Source: Adiantum capillus-veneris
Lineage: Eukaryota; Streptophyta; Polypodiopsida; Polypodiales; Pteridaceae
Direction: 5' to 3'
Length of the DNA: 64,000 nucleotides
Assembly (NCBI GenBank): GCA_014529385.2
Contig: CM043958.1
Coordinates: forward strand, 80,446,025 to 80,510,024
Shown: piece after piece, positions 1-11,383 of the stretch
Position numbering within the stretch: the stretch's first letter is position 1
How the letters are laid out: every line of letters begins with the position of its first letter
Notes under the pieces: generated by a model
Database searches by the model: none
What the model was told of the DNA's origin: nothing
The model's input: the letters and a program-made list of their open reading frames with translations, nothing else
Translations under genes and position numbers: made by a program

Positions 1-210
1 TCAGGCATTGGGAAACCCTCCATGACGTCGTAGTCAGAGGAAGAGTCACTAGCCGCTATGTTCGGGTATTGGTTTGTACTACCTTGGGTCCCCGCCGAGG
101 GCCCGGAACCTAAAGTAGGTGGATATTGAGAACTCGCGTAAGTCGAAATTCTCTCTAGTTGCTCCGCCTCTAGCACACAACCAGAGCGCAGATGATGTGC
201 CTTTGGCACC
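1..210 (-). other. Open reading frame running off the window start, possibly gag or a 3' exon
   Basis: On the minus strand an open frame of about 70 codons runs from 210 to the window edge. It encodes a Ser/Gly/Pro-rich segment with an acidic patch near the edge (key residues SDSSSDYDVMEGF). An in-frame stop lies just upstream, and a plausible splice acceptor (TTGTAG) sits at 211-216, so this could be an exon. It also lies about 800 bp downstream, on the same strand, of an Asp-tRNA primer site at 1011-1030, where gag of an Athila/Tat-type gypsy element would begin. I recognise no domain. The codons are GC-richer than the sequence just upstream. Gag start, host exon or chance frame all remain possible. 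Confidence 0.3.
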
Positions 211-1010
211 CTACAAGCGTCGGCGAATAACCTCGGAGGTTAACCGCTTACTTTTTTAGGCGTACGTTTTCACTCGTGTTTTTTTACGTTTTTAATGTTT
301 TTTTAATGTTTTTTAATGATCGATTTTTTTGATTAAAGTGTGTGATAGCTGAAAATGAGCGTATCACTCAGAGGGTTGCAGTGTGCTTTACAACACAATT
401 TTCGGGCATCTGAAGTTCTGTTGGTCCTTACAAAATCGATTTTTATCTACGTGTGAAGCTAAAATTCGTAATTTTAAAAGGCGACTGAGGCCTAGGCCTG
501 AGTGTGAGCTTGGGCTTGGGTCTGGGAGATATTCCCTATCCCGATCCTACCTTTAAATTTTTTATTTTTTAAATTTTTTTTAAATTTAAAAAAAGAAGAA
601 AAAAGGATAAGGTTGTCGCGGCCTGCGCGAGAGCACACACACACACACACACACACTCTATCTACCTAATTCTAACTAATACACCAACTATTACACACTA
701 ACACACTCTATTAGCTCTCACATATCTACTTTCTACTTACAGTACATTACATTACACAGAAAACTAACAACCTTAATATGCGGAGAATAAACAAAGTACC
801 TTTGAAAACTCCATTAAAACAAAGAAAACTAACAACCTTAATAGACAGAGAATAAACACAGTACCTTTGAAAACTCCATTAACAAGAAAAATACACAGTA
901 TAACACAAAATCCTTCTTCTCAACACACACACCCTCCTTCCTTACCTTTCCTACGATTGAAATTGCACCACAAAAGAAGCACGGAGTGCCATTCAAGCTT
1001 ATTGTATGGC
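211..1010. other. Leader-like non-coding stretch with a (CA)n tract
   Basis: AT-rich T-homopolymer sequence (260-330, 550-600), a (CA)n microsatellite at 634-656, and a local duplication in which a phrase around 760-810 recurs at 825-885. If the primer site at 1011-1030 is real, this is the internal leader of that minus-strand element. No gene is seen. Confidence 0.4.
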
Positions 1011-1030
1011 ATTCCCCGGCAGCGGCGCCA
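1011..1030 (-). other. Primer binding site, Asp-tRNA type
   Basis: Read on the minus strand, 1030 to 1011 begins TGGCGCCGCTGCCGGGGAA. This matches the known Athila/Tat gypsy primer site, complementary to the 3' end of plant tRNA-Asp, except for one base. It lies 4 bases inside the inferred LTR end. Confidence 0.7.
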
Positions 1031-1034
1031 AAAA

Positions 1035-1618
1035 TGTGCGCGTCTGTCGCACGTGTCAATGCATGGAACTTGCCGATACACCGTGTGCGAGCCACAAACG
1101 GCTCCAAGCACACAACAAGCCTAAACTAGTAAGCTCAAAGATGGCGTTGGTGTGTTACTCACCGCTCTACGCTTCCTGTCATGGAGGATTCCTCGCCGTG
1201 AAGAAGAGGGAGACGCCGCTACGCCGCGCTCAACCACCTCATCGCCATCGTGCCGCTGTAATGCTCGATCGCACTCTCTCTCTCTCTCTCTCTCTCACGT
1301 ATACACACACACACACACAAGGAGATGAAGAAGAAGATGGAGATGGAGATGGAGCAAGAGCACTCTTCAATTGCACAAATGAGAGAATGAGTGAATTTTA
1401 GGTTTAGTTGACTTTTATATGAGCTCGCCCCATTCACACTTGGGCGCCCATGCTTAGCCAACTAATCCCTTGAATGTTCTAGTTAGAGTGCACCTCTCAT
1501 CGGCGATCACTCTTACCCTTTTCCTATTGGACCGACAAGCCCGGTACCTGACTCTACAAGTAAATAATACAACGTCCGTCATAGGTGATAGGGTGTCCGT
1601 GAGCTGTGAGGGTTAACA
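1035..1618 (-). mobile_element. Ty3/gypsy-type LTR (minus strand)
   Basis: This LTR is inferred from the adjoining Asp-tRNA primer site. On the minus strand it would begin TGTTAACCC at 1618 and end GCGCACA at 1035, giving TG...CA ends and about 584 bp. A TATA-like CATATAAAAG on the minus strand lies near 1411-1422. It contains (CT)n at 1273-1296 and (AC)n at 1302-1319. No second LTR and no target duplication can be seen because the element runs off the left edge. The outer boundary at 1618 is the less certain one. Confidence 0.5.
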
Positions 1619-2410
1619 GGATAGTGATACTCAACAAGATCTATCAGTTATGTAGTGTAATGGACAATTTCTCCAGCAAACTTATGATGTTGGAGAGTGA
1701 TAAACATCAAATGAACTCTCTATCAAAAATCGTTCGGTCAAAGTATTGCAGTCTTGACTTGGATGACGTTCTTCATTGTAGAGGGTATGAGACTAAGTTT
1801 GCCAGCAGGAAAATGCTTTCAGATTTGGTGAACACAAAGACCTTGTCACTTTGTCATGAGATATCTAGAAGTATCCAATGTGTGTGTCACAGAGAATCGA
1901 CCAGTTTGTCTTGATGAGGTAAAGAGGTGGTTGGAGCAACTATTGTGGGAGCAACAAGATTTCAAAATTCTTGGAACACTCGGTACATCAAAGACACATC
2001 ATACGAAAAGTATTTTTCTTTTAATTTTAATTTGGTATATTGTCAATATCAATGTCAAAAGCTTTATTTTAGCCTATCAATTATCAGTTATTGCCATGAC
2101 ACATTTGTATGGGTTAGACACTGTCACATATGAGTGGTAAGACCTCCCAAAAACATTTGTTCTTAGCCCATTTTTGTTCTGCTTCTCATGAGGTTACTGG
2201 GTACACCTTAAACCCAATGTTTGGCAATGAACCAAAAACTCCATTTTTTGGTAGCTAATTTTCAACCTACACCCTATTTGTTCAAAGGGGGGTTTACTAT
2301 CATAGCACCAGGTTATAGATACACCAAAATCTTTGGTTGTGAGAGAACTTAAAACTCACAGTTGCCGAGTACCAAAAACTCGAGATATCATGAGAGTGAT
2401 GTAGTTCGGG
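1619..2410. other. No recognised gene; possible copia internal remnant
   Basis: A 102-codon frame at 1606-1914 shows no family I recognise. The following 500 bases are AT-rich with many stops. Because a copia-type polypurine tract follows at 2411, this may be the eroded 3' internal part of that element, but no reverse transcriptase or RNase H motif is readable. Confidence 0.3.
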
Positions 2411-2684
2411 CTTGAGGGGGGGATTGTTAGGTTTCAAGCCCTACTCAAGGATTCCTCTACCTGTGGGAACTGTCCCCTATAACATGCACTCCAGTTTGCA
2501 TGGCCAAATCCTTATATATGTAAGGTTTCAACACAAAATTTTAAAAAATATAGCGTTGCTTTTGTTTCATACTGTGTCGACTATCTCTCTCTCCATCTCG
2601 TTCTGCTCTCTCGTCTCCTCCTTTGCTCTTCCTCACCATGCCATGGCCCTACTGCGATTGCATCCACCCTAGCTGCACCCAACA
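2411..2684 (+). mobile_element. Copia-type polypurine tract and 3' LTR
   Basis: The tract CTTGAGGGGGGGAT (2411-2424) directly precedes TGTTAGG, the classic junction of a plant Ty1/copia polypurine tract with its 3' LTR. The LTR would run from 2425 to about 2684 (ending CCCAACA, 260 bp), with a TATA-like TTATATATG near 2511-2520 followed by a CT-rich stretch. The right end is uncertain because CCCAACA mirrors TGTTAGG imperfectly. No partner 5' LTR was found. Confidence 0.5.
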
Positions 2685-4589
2685 CACATTATGTGGGATG
2701 ATATTGTATCAAGAAAAATAAGAAAGATACAATCTAGCCCATGCAAAGAAAATTTTGCCATGGGACTTGAGGGGTTACAATTTCTCCGGCTTTTTTGGGA
2801 GCACAAAATTCTATTGATCTTAGTGACACAAAATTTCAAAAGTATACAAAAAACTCTCTGCAAAGCAGCAATCATATCCCAATGCTTAACTTTTTTCATT
2901 TGCGAGGAAGAGAGTCTATCTCGACCTGCACGCTATTAAAAAATACTTGACCTTTTTGATTCTTTGAATGTCTTCTTCAACCTCCCCGCACTAATAATCT
3001 AGATGGGCATAATTGCCTTCTTCTATCTTAGCATCCCTTTCTTGCCCTTTGAATAATTCATAGAGCACGACAATGTCTTTTAAAATGGCACACATTTTCC
3101 TCCACACTTTGGCTTGGATAATATGTAGTTGTTTATCTTGCAAGTTAACATCATAAAAAAACATTCTCACACTAGGAGTCTGGTAAGCTCCTTCATAAAC
3201 ATAAAAATTCCTTCGTTTCCACATTATCCAACCACAAGAATTCAGAGAGAGATTTATTCCAGAAAGCAAAGAGTAGTCCCACATTCTCTCCTAGTAGTAG
3301 TTAATGCAAGGAGAGCGGGAGAATCTTAGATTACTAATCAGGGGGCAATTATACGTCAGTTGAAAGGGCAACTGATGAATGTATGGAAACTGTCCTTTGC
3401 ACTAGACTGAGCACAAGCCACTGCCTAGTCCCATCTTTAGAAACTTAGTCCATGTTCACACCACTTTATTCATTATGAGCCATAGCATTACTAACTTCTT
3501 GAGGTCAATACCTAGCACCCAAATGCCTTGGATCTTGATAGCCCATTTGTTCTTATCTTTAGACAGGAGCATCTCATGTTAAGAGTGTTGTAAATGGAGT
3601 GGACCAAGTGAGGAGTGTGGTTAGAGGGGTGTTGGAAGTTAAAGCCTCCCCTCCATCAAAAGGCTTTGAAGGAGAGCGAGGTAGTGACATCGAACATCCA
3701 TGTTTGCTCATGGGGGAACATACTACATCTGTTTCAAATGGAGAACACGGTGACCTTGCGAAATCCATGAAATGACATATCTACAAACAATCAAACGTGC
3801 ATACCTCAAGAGACTCCCAACATGTATATTGCAGCACTCTGAACTTAAAGAACAAAGGTGACAAGAGACCACAGACCAAGCGCAACTCCTAGGCTGGAGC
3901 TCTAGGCATGCATGCAAGCAAGAGGAGGAGGGAGTGAGAGGAGAGAAACGATCAGAGCACTGAGGCAAAGGCTACTCCCCCCCACATGGGTCATGTGATG
4001 AATCCATGGGAGCCTATTTATAAATTTATTAGTGTTATATAAATGGAGTTGGATTGGTTATAAATAGAGTTTCCTTATCTATGAATATCTGACATCCACC
4101 GTTAGATTTTGAAATATAACTCAAAAATCTAGATTGATTTCCCTTTGTTAGCATACAATAAATACCTGAATAATATGCCATACATAAATATTGTTATACC
4201 CCTCTATAAAGAAAGCGACTGCCATAAATAAATCATTTTACATACCCCTCTCTAAAGAAAGCAGCTGTCTCAGTTGCAACGTTATGACCCTGCAAGTGAT
4301 AGATCAAAAACAAAATTTAAACAAAATAGCAAAAACATAATATATTAAAACAAAAATTTGAACCACATACTCCAGATTCTAGTGTCCCATACCACTAGAA
4401 TAAGGAGTATATGTCATATCTTGATGTATCAGGATATCATTGGTACTAGTCGCCATAAATTCTTCAACAAAATAAACTAAGTATAAATCTATATCAAGAT
4501 AAACCAAATTATTTCCATCATATACCTAAGTTAAAAAAATCATACTAAAGACGGTGATGGTCAGCCACTAGAGTGTGATTTTGTAATTG
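2685..4589. other. Intergenic debris; weak LINE-like fragment on the minus strand
   Basis: Mostly AT-rich sequence without a supportable gene. A 97-codon minus-strand frame at 2991-3284 has a phrase (CGWIMWKRRNFYVYEG) that recalls the region after the reverse transcriptase in plant LINEs, where W-x-x-W-K-x-R-N phrases recur. It lacks any catalytic motif, so I treat it only as a possible LINE 3' fragment. The 3570-3770 region shows GTTGGA and GTGGA reiterations without clear periodicity. Confidence 0.25.
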
Positions 4590-4880
4590 GTGTTTCCTAA
4601 ACAGACAAAATCGACACCAATTGGGTGTGTTGCCTAAACTGGTGAATCTGCACCAGTGTTGTAGGTTGTACTTTCTAAATCAAATAATTTGCATTGAGGT
4701 CATGATGCCTAAATTGATGAATCTGCACTAGTGCTGCCTAAGCTGACGAATCTAGACTAGTGTTTCCTAAGCTGATGAATCTATACTATAAGGTTATACT
4801 ATAAGGTTGGTGTTGCTTAAATAAAAAAATTAACACTAGGATGAAAAATATACACTACCTAAACTGGCAAATGTGTACAT
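4590..4880. repeat. Diverged tandem palindromic repeats, CTGGTG-AATCTG-CACCAG type
   Basis: At least four copies of a unit reading roughly GCCTAAACTGGTGAATCTGCACCAGTGTT occur between 4590 and 4800. The best copy (4639-4656) is a palindrome CTGGTG/CACCAG around AATCTG. Later copies drift to CTGACGAATCTAGACTAG and CTGATGAATCTATACTA. Spacing is about 35-90 bases. A further degraded copy lies near 4858-4880. Confidence 0.6.
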
Positions 4881-5194
4881 GTAACAAATGAACAATGAAG
4901 GGCATAAGCTACATATGTTTTCTTCCAATTTGGCTTCAAATTTTGGGTAACTTTATCTAAAGGAAGACTTATGGTGGTGCGACCATTGTTTCAGATTCCC
5001 TTAGTGCTTATTCACTTAGCTTTATTTGAAAAGAGTATAACTTGATAAAAAGGAAGTTACAGTTGATGGTATTCTATATGAATGAAGGGTGTATGCATGA
5101 TAGGGTGTATCCACTTCTCGTAGTCCCCACCCTAGCGTGAGATGTGCCATGTAGAAAACTCGTGGATATCGTCTCGCATTCAAAGCACCTTGAG

Positions 5195-5625
5195 GTAACG
5201 TGTGGCACAAACATGTAATTGATCGAGTTATAAAAAGGCATCAACATGTAACTTGGGGAGTTATGTGGCCACTCCACGTTGGCAGCAAAGGTATTTCGAG
5301 TAGTTGGCACGGTGGACAAGCCACGCAACCGGCAAGTTACATGGCCGTCCAATGCGGCTCGCCCACGCATGATCGCCACGTAACTCAACAAGGTTACGTG
5401 TTCGACAATGTGGCGATACAATCATGCAGTCCACGTAACTCAACGAGTTACGTGGTAGCACATGGTGTCCAGGTAACTCGGTGAGTTATGTAGACATGTA
5501 GACTCGGTCATCTGCCATGTAACTTACCGAGTTACGTGGTCAAACCATCCACATAACTCAACGAGTTACGTGGCAGATGACCATTTTTCATATAACTCGT
5601 TGAGTTTAGTAAAAGAAATATTTTA
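5195..5625. repeat. Array of GTAACTC/GAGTTAC palindromes with ACGT cores
   Basis: About eight imperfect palindromes of the form CCACGTAACTC-N4-GAGTTACGTGG are strung along 430 bases, starting near 5211, 5250, 5379, 5430, 5469, 5515, 5548 and 5589. Half-sites also occur near 5330 and 5400. The arms keep TAACTC/GAGTTA even where the middle four bases change. Arms end in CCACGT/ACGTGG, which contains the ACGT core bound by plant bZIP factors (known biology). Any function here is untested. Confidence 0.75.
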
Positions 5626-5699
5626 CACCTCAAATAGTTTGGCCAGCATCTGCTTGAACTCGCTACTTGAGTTATAGTGTGTAAGAGAGAAACTCTGAG

Positions 5700-5702
5700 T
5701 TA

Positions 5703-5735
<33 letters not shown>

Positions 5736-5886
5736 CATGCCATAGCCACGGCCTACAAGCAGAGCTGCAAACTGGCAGAGGGCATGTGACGTGAGGACAC
5801 GAGTGCACATTTTCATAGAGAAAAGACATGGTGACTCACTACATATGGGAGAATTTTTAGAGGTTCTCTCTCTCTCTCTCTCTCTC

Positions 5887-5925
<39 letters not shown>

Positions 5926-5951
5926 ACACGTGCTTGCTTGGCCACTTGTGG

Positions 5952-5986
<35 letters not shown>

Positions 5987-6086
5987 GCACACACACAATG
6001 GCACCGTCGAGTGCTAATCGACCTGCGTTATTCTCTCTCGCACACACATGTGCATACACCTATTGATAGCGTGACCTATGGTATTA

Positions 6087-6139
<53 letters not shown>

Positions 6140-6240
6140 CCTGCTGACAACATTACCTATGGTATCCTCTCTCTCTGACATTATCTCTCTCTCTCTCTCT
6201 CTCTGTGTCTCTCTCTCTCTTAGGCTCCCTCAAACACGCC

Positions 6241-6277
<37 letters not shown>

Positions 6278-6290
6278 GAGAGTGCACCAT
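5700..6290. repeat. Compound microsatellite block (GT)n, (GA)n, (CT)n, (CA)n
   Basis: Successive tracts are (GT)n(GA)n at 5703-5735, (CT)n(CA)n at 5867-5925, (CT)n at 5955-5983, (CT)n(CA)n at 6087-6136, (CT)n at 6183-6220 and (GA)n at 6243-6275. Short unique spacers of 40-70 bases share phrases such as CCTATGGTAT(T/C), so (CT)n(CA)n plus spacer looks locally duplicated two or three times. Long frames here (His-Thr or Ser-Leu repeats) are artefacts. Confidence 0.85.
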
Positions 6291-7497
6291 AGTTTGGGAT
6301 GACATACACTTGATGAGCTTCCTAGCACCATAGGTGGGGATGACACGCTCCTGATGAGCTTCCTATTTGAGATGTACTTTATCGAAATTCGTTAAATATA
6401 GTATTTATCCAAGGAGGAATGACAAGGAAGATTTGGCTATTTTAGAGGAGACAAAGTGCGAGACTCTCTCCATATATAATAACCTATGCTTGCATCTGTC
6501 ATGCATGTGGAATTATGTAGGAAGTTCACATGGGGTACTTTACACAATCCACACTTTACAACACTCCCAATTTTGAACATAGCCTACCCTAGCTAATAGC
6601 GAGGTGGAGTAAGCTCTTGATGACAACAATAGAGCTAAATTTTTTCTCAAGGGATTTGGAGAATAGATGGTGGCATTGTAGGTGCTTGCACTAGCAATGT
6701 TTGCTCCTCTGAGTTTCTCTTGGCATCAAAAGATTTTGGTATAGTTAGATAAAATACTTAAAGAGGTTAAGAGTGTTGTGAATAGCATAGTCAAGGTGTT
6801 TCTCTATAATGCTTTGCAATCGGTGTGGTCGGAAATGGTTTATTTTCTCACATTTTTCTTCGACTTCGTGAGGGAAAGATAGGTCTACTCACCCGTTTGT
6901 TATTTTTTGGAATACTATTTTCTTTGAGTGAACCATTATGTTTTCATAAAGGTCTATATTGATGAGATCTTGATCCATAATTAAGTCAAGGGAGAAAGCT
7001 AGAGGCTATTGACCATGGTTATAAAATTATGTTAGAAGCAATTGCAAGGAAAAGTTGGATCGCAAAATTCATTTGGTCTTCCTTATTCCGTCACCATTTT
7101 TGGCATCACTCAATAGATTCCAGATAAATGATAAAACTCTATATACATTTATGTATATGGTAGCTCCACATCGAAAAATTGGCGTAGAAAAGACCTTTTC
7201 AAATAAGGTTTTTCACACACCCCTCAAGAAGCGTGCGCAAGAAAGCAGACAACCGGACAATATTGGGCATCGGAAATTCTATTGCTAGAAGCTTTGGAAT
7301 CTCTAGAGCATTTATATAAATATTGTAGTATTTATGGAGACAAGCTTCGTGTGCCATCGTAACAATTATAAAGTCTAGGGTTTAGGGTTGATATTTGATT
7401 CCCACATCTCATAGTCCAAGGGGTACCTTGATATCTATTAGAATTTTGTTGCATCCTTTTGCATTTTGTGATACTGATGGTGTTTTGTTTTCAATGC
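6291..7497. other. No supportable gene
   Basis: AT-rich unique-looking sequence with stops in all frames. A phrase near 6950-6980 reads VYIDEILIH in one frame, superficially like a reverse transcriptase motif, but its surroundings do not support it. A T-rich tract ending in GCAG at 7490-7499 may be a splice acceptor for the gene-like ruin that follows. Confidence 0.4.
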
Positions 7498-9380
7498 AGG
7501 CCTCATGTGTCGCAGTAGTCAGAGCATGTAGGTGGTGACCCCCCAAAGTAGCCAAAGTCCCCACAACAGCCAAATCCACCAAAGAAAACCAAGGCGCCTC
7601 CCGTTCCTACACCCTCTCTAATGCACATACATAGTTTGGCACATGAGTTGTTTTGTGGCGCAGAGCGCATTCATAGTCTTCCATCCTACCTAGAGTCTAG
7701 GTTAGCAGCAGAGGCCTTGGAGGCTACTGTGGCTACATTCGCCATGATGCACGGCTCCATGCCTTCCAGGAGTGGGTGGGCATGCACCCTGTTGGGCATA
7801 CATGCTTGACTTGGTGTCAAGTGGAGGCCCTTCCTTCCATATGCTCTCTCACTTTACAGTATTTTTGTCCCAGGCAAGGAGCCTTAGTGCCACAAGCACC
7901 TTCTTGCATAGAGGACTGTCTCCACCTTGGCATGAGAGAGCGTACCCTTCTATGGTACATGATATACTACAGTGCTATGCCCCACCATTTGGAGGTGCCT
8001 ACCTACTTTGCCTACCAGCTTTGTGCATAGTTTGTTCTCCAGCTTGACATGGAATACTATGATAGACATCCAGGAGGGGGTATCATGGTTTTGGTAGATT
8101 GGGCCAGCAGAAGAGGCTCTTGGGGATGATAGAGGTCACCAGCCATCCAACTTGCATACAGGCAGCCCCTAGCCAATAGTTCCTTGTAGCTTACTCTAGG
8201 GGCTCAACACACAACTTGGACGGGAGGTTTGATCCGTGGGCAACACACTCACCCACCTTGTTGAGAGGCTTGCACAGCCAAGAGGCCCTTCTCGGGTAAA
8301 TTTAAGCATCTTTACTTACAAATATGTAGTTGGTAGAGAAATAGTAGGTGCCATTACATACTGCACCGCTTGCCAGCCCCCACATGGAGAGGACCATACT
8401 GCAGCTCCTACTTGTGATATGGTATATATACCCTTCCCATAGCTTGCTCCACTTCATTTATGATTGCCATTCTATGCTTATTGCTATTGTCTTTTTGGTT
8501 TCTTGCAATCATGCCACTTTCACTACACCAATGGTGCAACCACCTCCATCGATCAGACCTTCGGTGCCTCGCTACTGCTAGCACAGCTTCACATGTACAC
8601 TCACTCACCTATGGTTTCAATAAACAAAATACTTTTTTGTAAGTCAATTCACTAATTTTATGTTGTTGTGTTTGATGTAGGTTGACCCCTCTTTGGAGCT
8701 CTGCAGCCGCATAGAGGATCTCACATGAAAGCTGACCATAGCACAACAGAGGGTTGGAGCGTTAGAGCAAGCACTCAGAGACACTCAAGTGGCCTTGGGG
8801 GACTCCACCATTAAGAGGCACATTGCTAACTTTGGAGTAGATCACTTTGCACGCCAGCATGCCTACCATAGCCGCTCGCCTAGCATACACCGAGTACAAC
8901 CTTTGATACCACTCTACCCTTACATTCTTGACATGAGTCTTGACATGCGTCTAAGTAGGTAAGAGCTTTCAATGGGTATAAGGGCTACATTGGGAGACCA
9001 CACACAGTGTTGCATTTGCATAGACTTGTTTGACAACAGAGGCTTCTACAGTTTTGGCTATGACCACCGCTTCCACTTTTACTATCTTGTCCACAACATG
9101 TGCACGTATTTGGATTGCTCGATGAGCCACTGATAGATCTTTGACACCCGTTACTACCAATGGGGAATTGACGTTATTTTTCCACCCCAAGAACAGATAG
9201 TAGGAGTCGTCACTCAACGCCCACTTGGGGCGAATGACGAGGCAAACATGTAGGCAGTCGTTGCCATGGTAGAGTCAATCCTGGCTATGCATAGACACGA
9301 CTTGACTATCCATGCACTGCACTACCTGGACTACAGCTGTTGTCTTGGAGGATTCCGACAAGGAAGAGAGGAGGCATTCT
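7498..9380 (+). pseudogene. Decayed gene-like sequence with coiled coil and broken RING-H2 finger
   Basis: Two exon-like stretches are readable. The first (7498-8300) begins after a T-rich tract and CAG and is Pro/Lys/Gln-rich, then shifts frame repeatedly. The second starts after GATGTAG at 8681, encodes a helical segment around 8690-8810 (RIEDLT-stop-KLTIAQQRVGALEQAL), and continues to about 8995-9120, where it reads THTQCCICIDLFDNRGFYSF followed by GYDHRFHFYYLVHN. This fits a RING-H2 layout: C-x2-C, then x-H-x2-H and later CTYLDC. Two expected zinc cysteines are Tyr instead (TGC/TGT to TAC/TAT, a G-to-A change). Stops occur at about 8728, 8959 and 9131. No single-copy parent can be named, and a captured gene fragment or an unknown repeat family are both possible. 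Confidence 0.4.
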
Positions 9381-10487
9381 AAATGCGGATCCAGATAGAT
9401 GAAATAAACCAAGAACATGTATGTTAATGTGTGCGTTTTTACAATTCAAGCAAGAGCCCTGATAAATTAAGAGATCGGGGATAACGTGATGTGATAACCC
9501 CTAGGTGTGTGTAAAATAAATGTCGTCAAAAAGCTAACAATATTACAAATTTCACTCTTTTTGCATGTTTTTTGGCAAAATAGTGATCAAAATGAAGAAA
9601 TTAACAAAAATATGGCCAAGTCTAATGTTTATGCATGTTTAGCACATAGCTAACATCGGAGCCTACATATCTAGCCTATGATGTAATTTTTCACTTTTTT
9701 GATCATTTTGGACACCTACAACCCTAAGCCTTTGTAATTTTTTTTTTGAATTAATTTGTAAGACATTATGTGATTATGAGCCACACAGAGTGGGACTAAA
9801 TGCTTTGAGATTGTATCACTGAAATCCTAAGTTGCAGAGAGTTAGAATATTTTCTTAGTTTTGCACACTGAACCTTTGCCTAAGATATAAAAGCCATGTT
9901 TGAACCCTGAACCTTTGGCTAAGGTATGAAAGCCATTTTTTGTAAAACGTAAAGGAGATATTTTAGATAATAAGCGATACAACGGATTATCAGAGCACTA
10001 TGTACTCTCCTACTTTCTTCTCAAGCTCATAACTCCCTCGTGAAGTGTCCGTTTGAAGTGTTTTCTGCTTCATTCTGTTCACATGTGAAATCTCTTTGTG
10101 ACATTGTGCTTTTCTCACGGTAAAACCATGTTTTTGGTGTTGCTCACCTACACCTTAATCTGCTCATAACTCAAGACTTACTTAACAAAACTGTTTTTAT
10201 GCATTGGAGGGGTGTCGGAACATCATTGCTAAGCTCTAGGTTGCATTCAAGGTTGAAAATGGTTATGTCAAATCTACCATGTAGATAATAAGCACGATTT
10301 TGGCAAGTGGTCAAAAGAGGGATTTGATGGCATATGCATGTGTCTTTAGATGTTTTATACCCATCCTATAAGTTTTGTCTCATTTGGACTTTGTTTGCTT
10401 GGATTTTTGTTTCCGTTTTTGCACATATATATGTGCTATGGCCGCTTGCCTCCGTTCATCTAGCTGTTCTAAGTCCTCTAGTTGTTC
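9381..10487. other. LTR-like remnant: local duplication, TATA, degraded Met primer site
   Basis: A 37-bp phrase (TGAACCTTTGCCTAAG...AAAGCCAT) is tandemly duplicated near 9869-9940, and its first copy contains TATAAAAG. About 100 bp further on, at 9979-9993, GGATTATCAGAGCAC resembles a mutated TGGTATCAGAGCAC primer site. Together they suggest an old plus-strand 5' LTR and leader. No coding sequence follows on that strand. Confidence 0.3.
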
Positions 10488-11250
10488 TCACAACTCGTGG
10501 CCTTTCCATTCCAATTCGTGTGCAACTCTAAGAGTGGGTAACAAGAATTCCATGGGCAATATTGCGTCTAGTCCATAGACCAAGTTAAAGGGAGTAGCGT
10601 TCAAAGTTGTTTTGAATGACACTCTATAAGCCCACAAGACTAAATGAAGATGCATTTCCCAATCAATTCTTTCCGAGCTAACAATCTTGGTAAGCATTGA
10701 GCTAGAGATCTTGTTGTATGTTTGGCTTGACCATTTGCTTGAGGATGATAGGGTACATATTTGTTATGGATTGACATAATTTGTTCAGCAATTGTTCTAT
10801 CACCTTGTTGAGAAAATGTGTTCCTCAATCACTTACAAGCTCAATAGGAAGTTTGTATCGCATGAATATGCACTCAGACATGAATGCTACAGTGGTTTGA
10901 GAATCATCCTTCCTAGTGGATCTTGCCTCAACCCATGTGGTCAAGTAATCCATGGCCACAATAATATATTGCCCCTGAGTCTTATATGATGGTGGCTCTA
11001 TTGGACTGACAAATCCTATACCCCTCTTAGCATATGCACGTGCTCCCATCATAGGTTGCAATGGTATATTGTGGATTCTTGTTGGCATATTTGCTCATTA
11101 ACATGAGTCACATAATTGAACAAGTTCTTTTGCATCATCAAACAGAGTTGGCCACCACATGCCAGCCAACCCAAAAAGGATGCAAAGCGAGTTCCTAAAC
11201 AAAGCTGGTATTGCAAAGGTGAAGAGGGAAACACCACATTTCTCATAGAG
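10488..11250 (-). pseudogene. Ty3/gypsy integrase ruin (Athila/Tat-like)
   Basis: Integrase joins retroelement cDNA to the host chromosome. Reading down the minus strand, an H2C2-type zinc segment survives at about 11185-11095 (GMWWPTLFDDAKELVQLCDSC) with two stops where the family usually has QR (codons TAA TGA, consistent with CAA CGA deaminated). Then comes the catalytic core at 11088-10825 (YIIVAMDYLTTWVEA). The YHPQANGQA phrase at about 10755-10735 normally precedes the catalytic Glu, but here the following residues are KH. The C-terminal helix region is LVLWAYRVSFKTT...YG at 10700-10490. At least one frameshift separates the blocks. No reverse transcriptase or LTR was recognised alongside. 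Confidence 0.8.
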
Positions 11251-11383
11251 TATCAATGAATAAAAACCATTACTATTCTAGACATTGGTGTAGGGGTTGC
11301 CATTGCCATCAAAGTAATTTGAGAGAAATGGGAGAATATTGCACTTAGACAGACATGAATCAAATTATAGTTAGCTGATGGCA

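Noticed and set aside
5195-5625. CRISPR-like array
   Set aside because: Palindromes are imperfect, spacing is irregular, and the context is eukaryotic.
5700-6302. Several frames of 70-120 codons on both strands
   Set aside because: Composed of Ser-Leu, His-Thr, Arg-Glu or Cys-Val dipeptide repeats dictated by microsatellites; no domain.
6940-6985. VYIDEILIH, resembling a gypsy YxDD motif
   Set aside because: The preceding and following reverse transcriptase blocks are not readable in any frame, and the second Asp is Glu.
8638-8680. GTAAGT...GATGTAG as an intron
   Set aside because: It would be only about 42 nt, shorter than plant introns, so it cannot be claimed as spliced.
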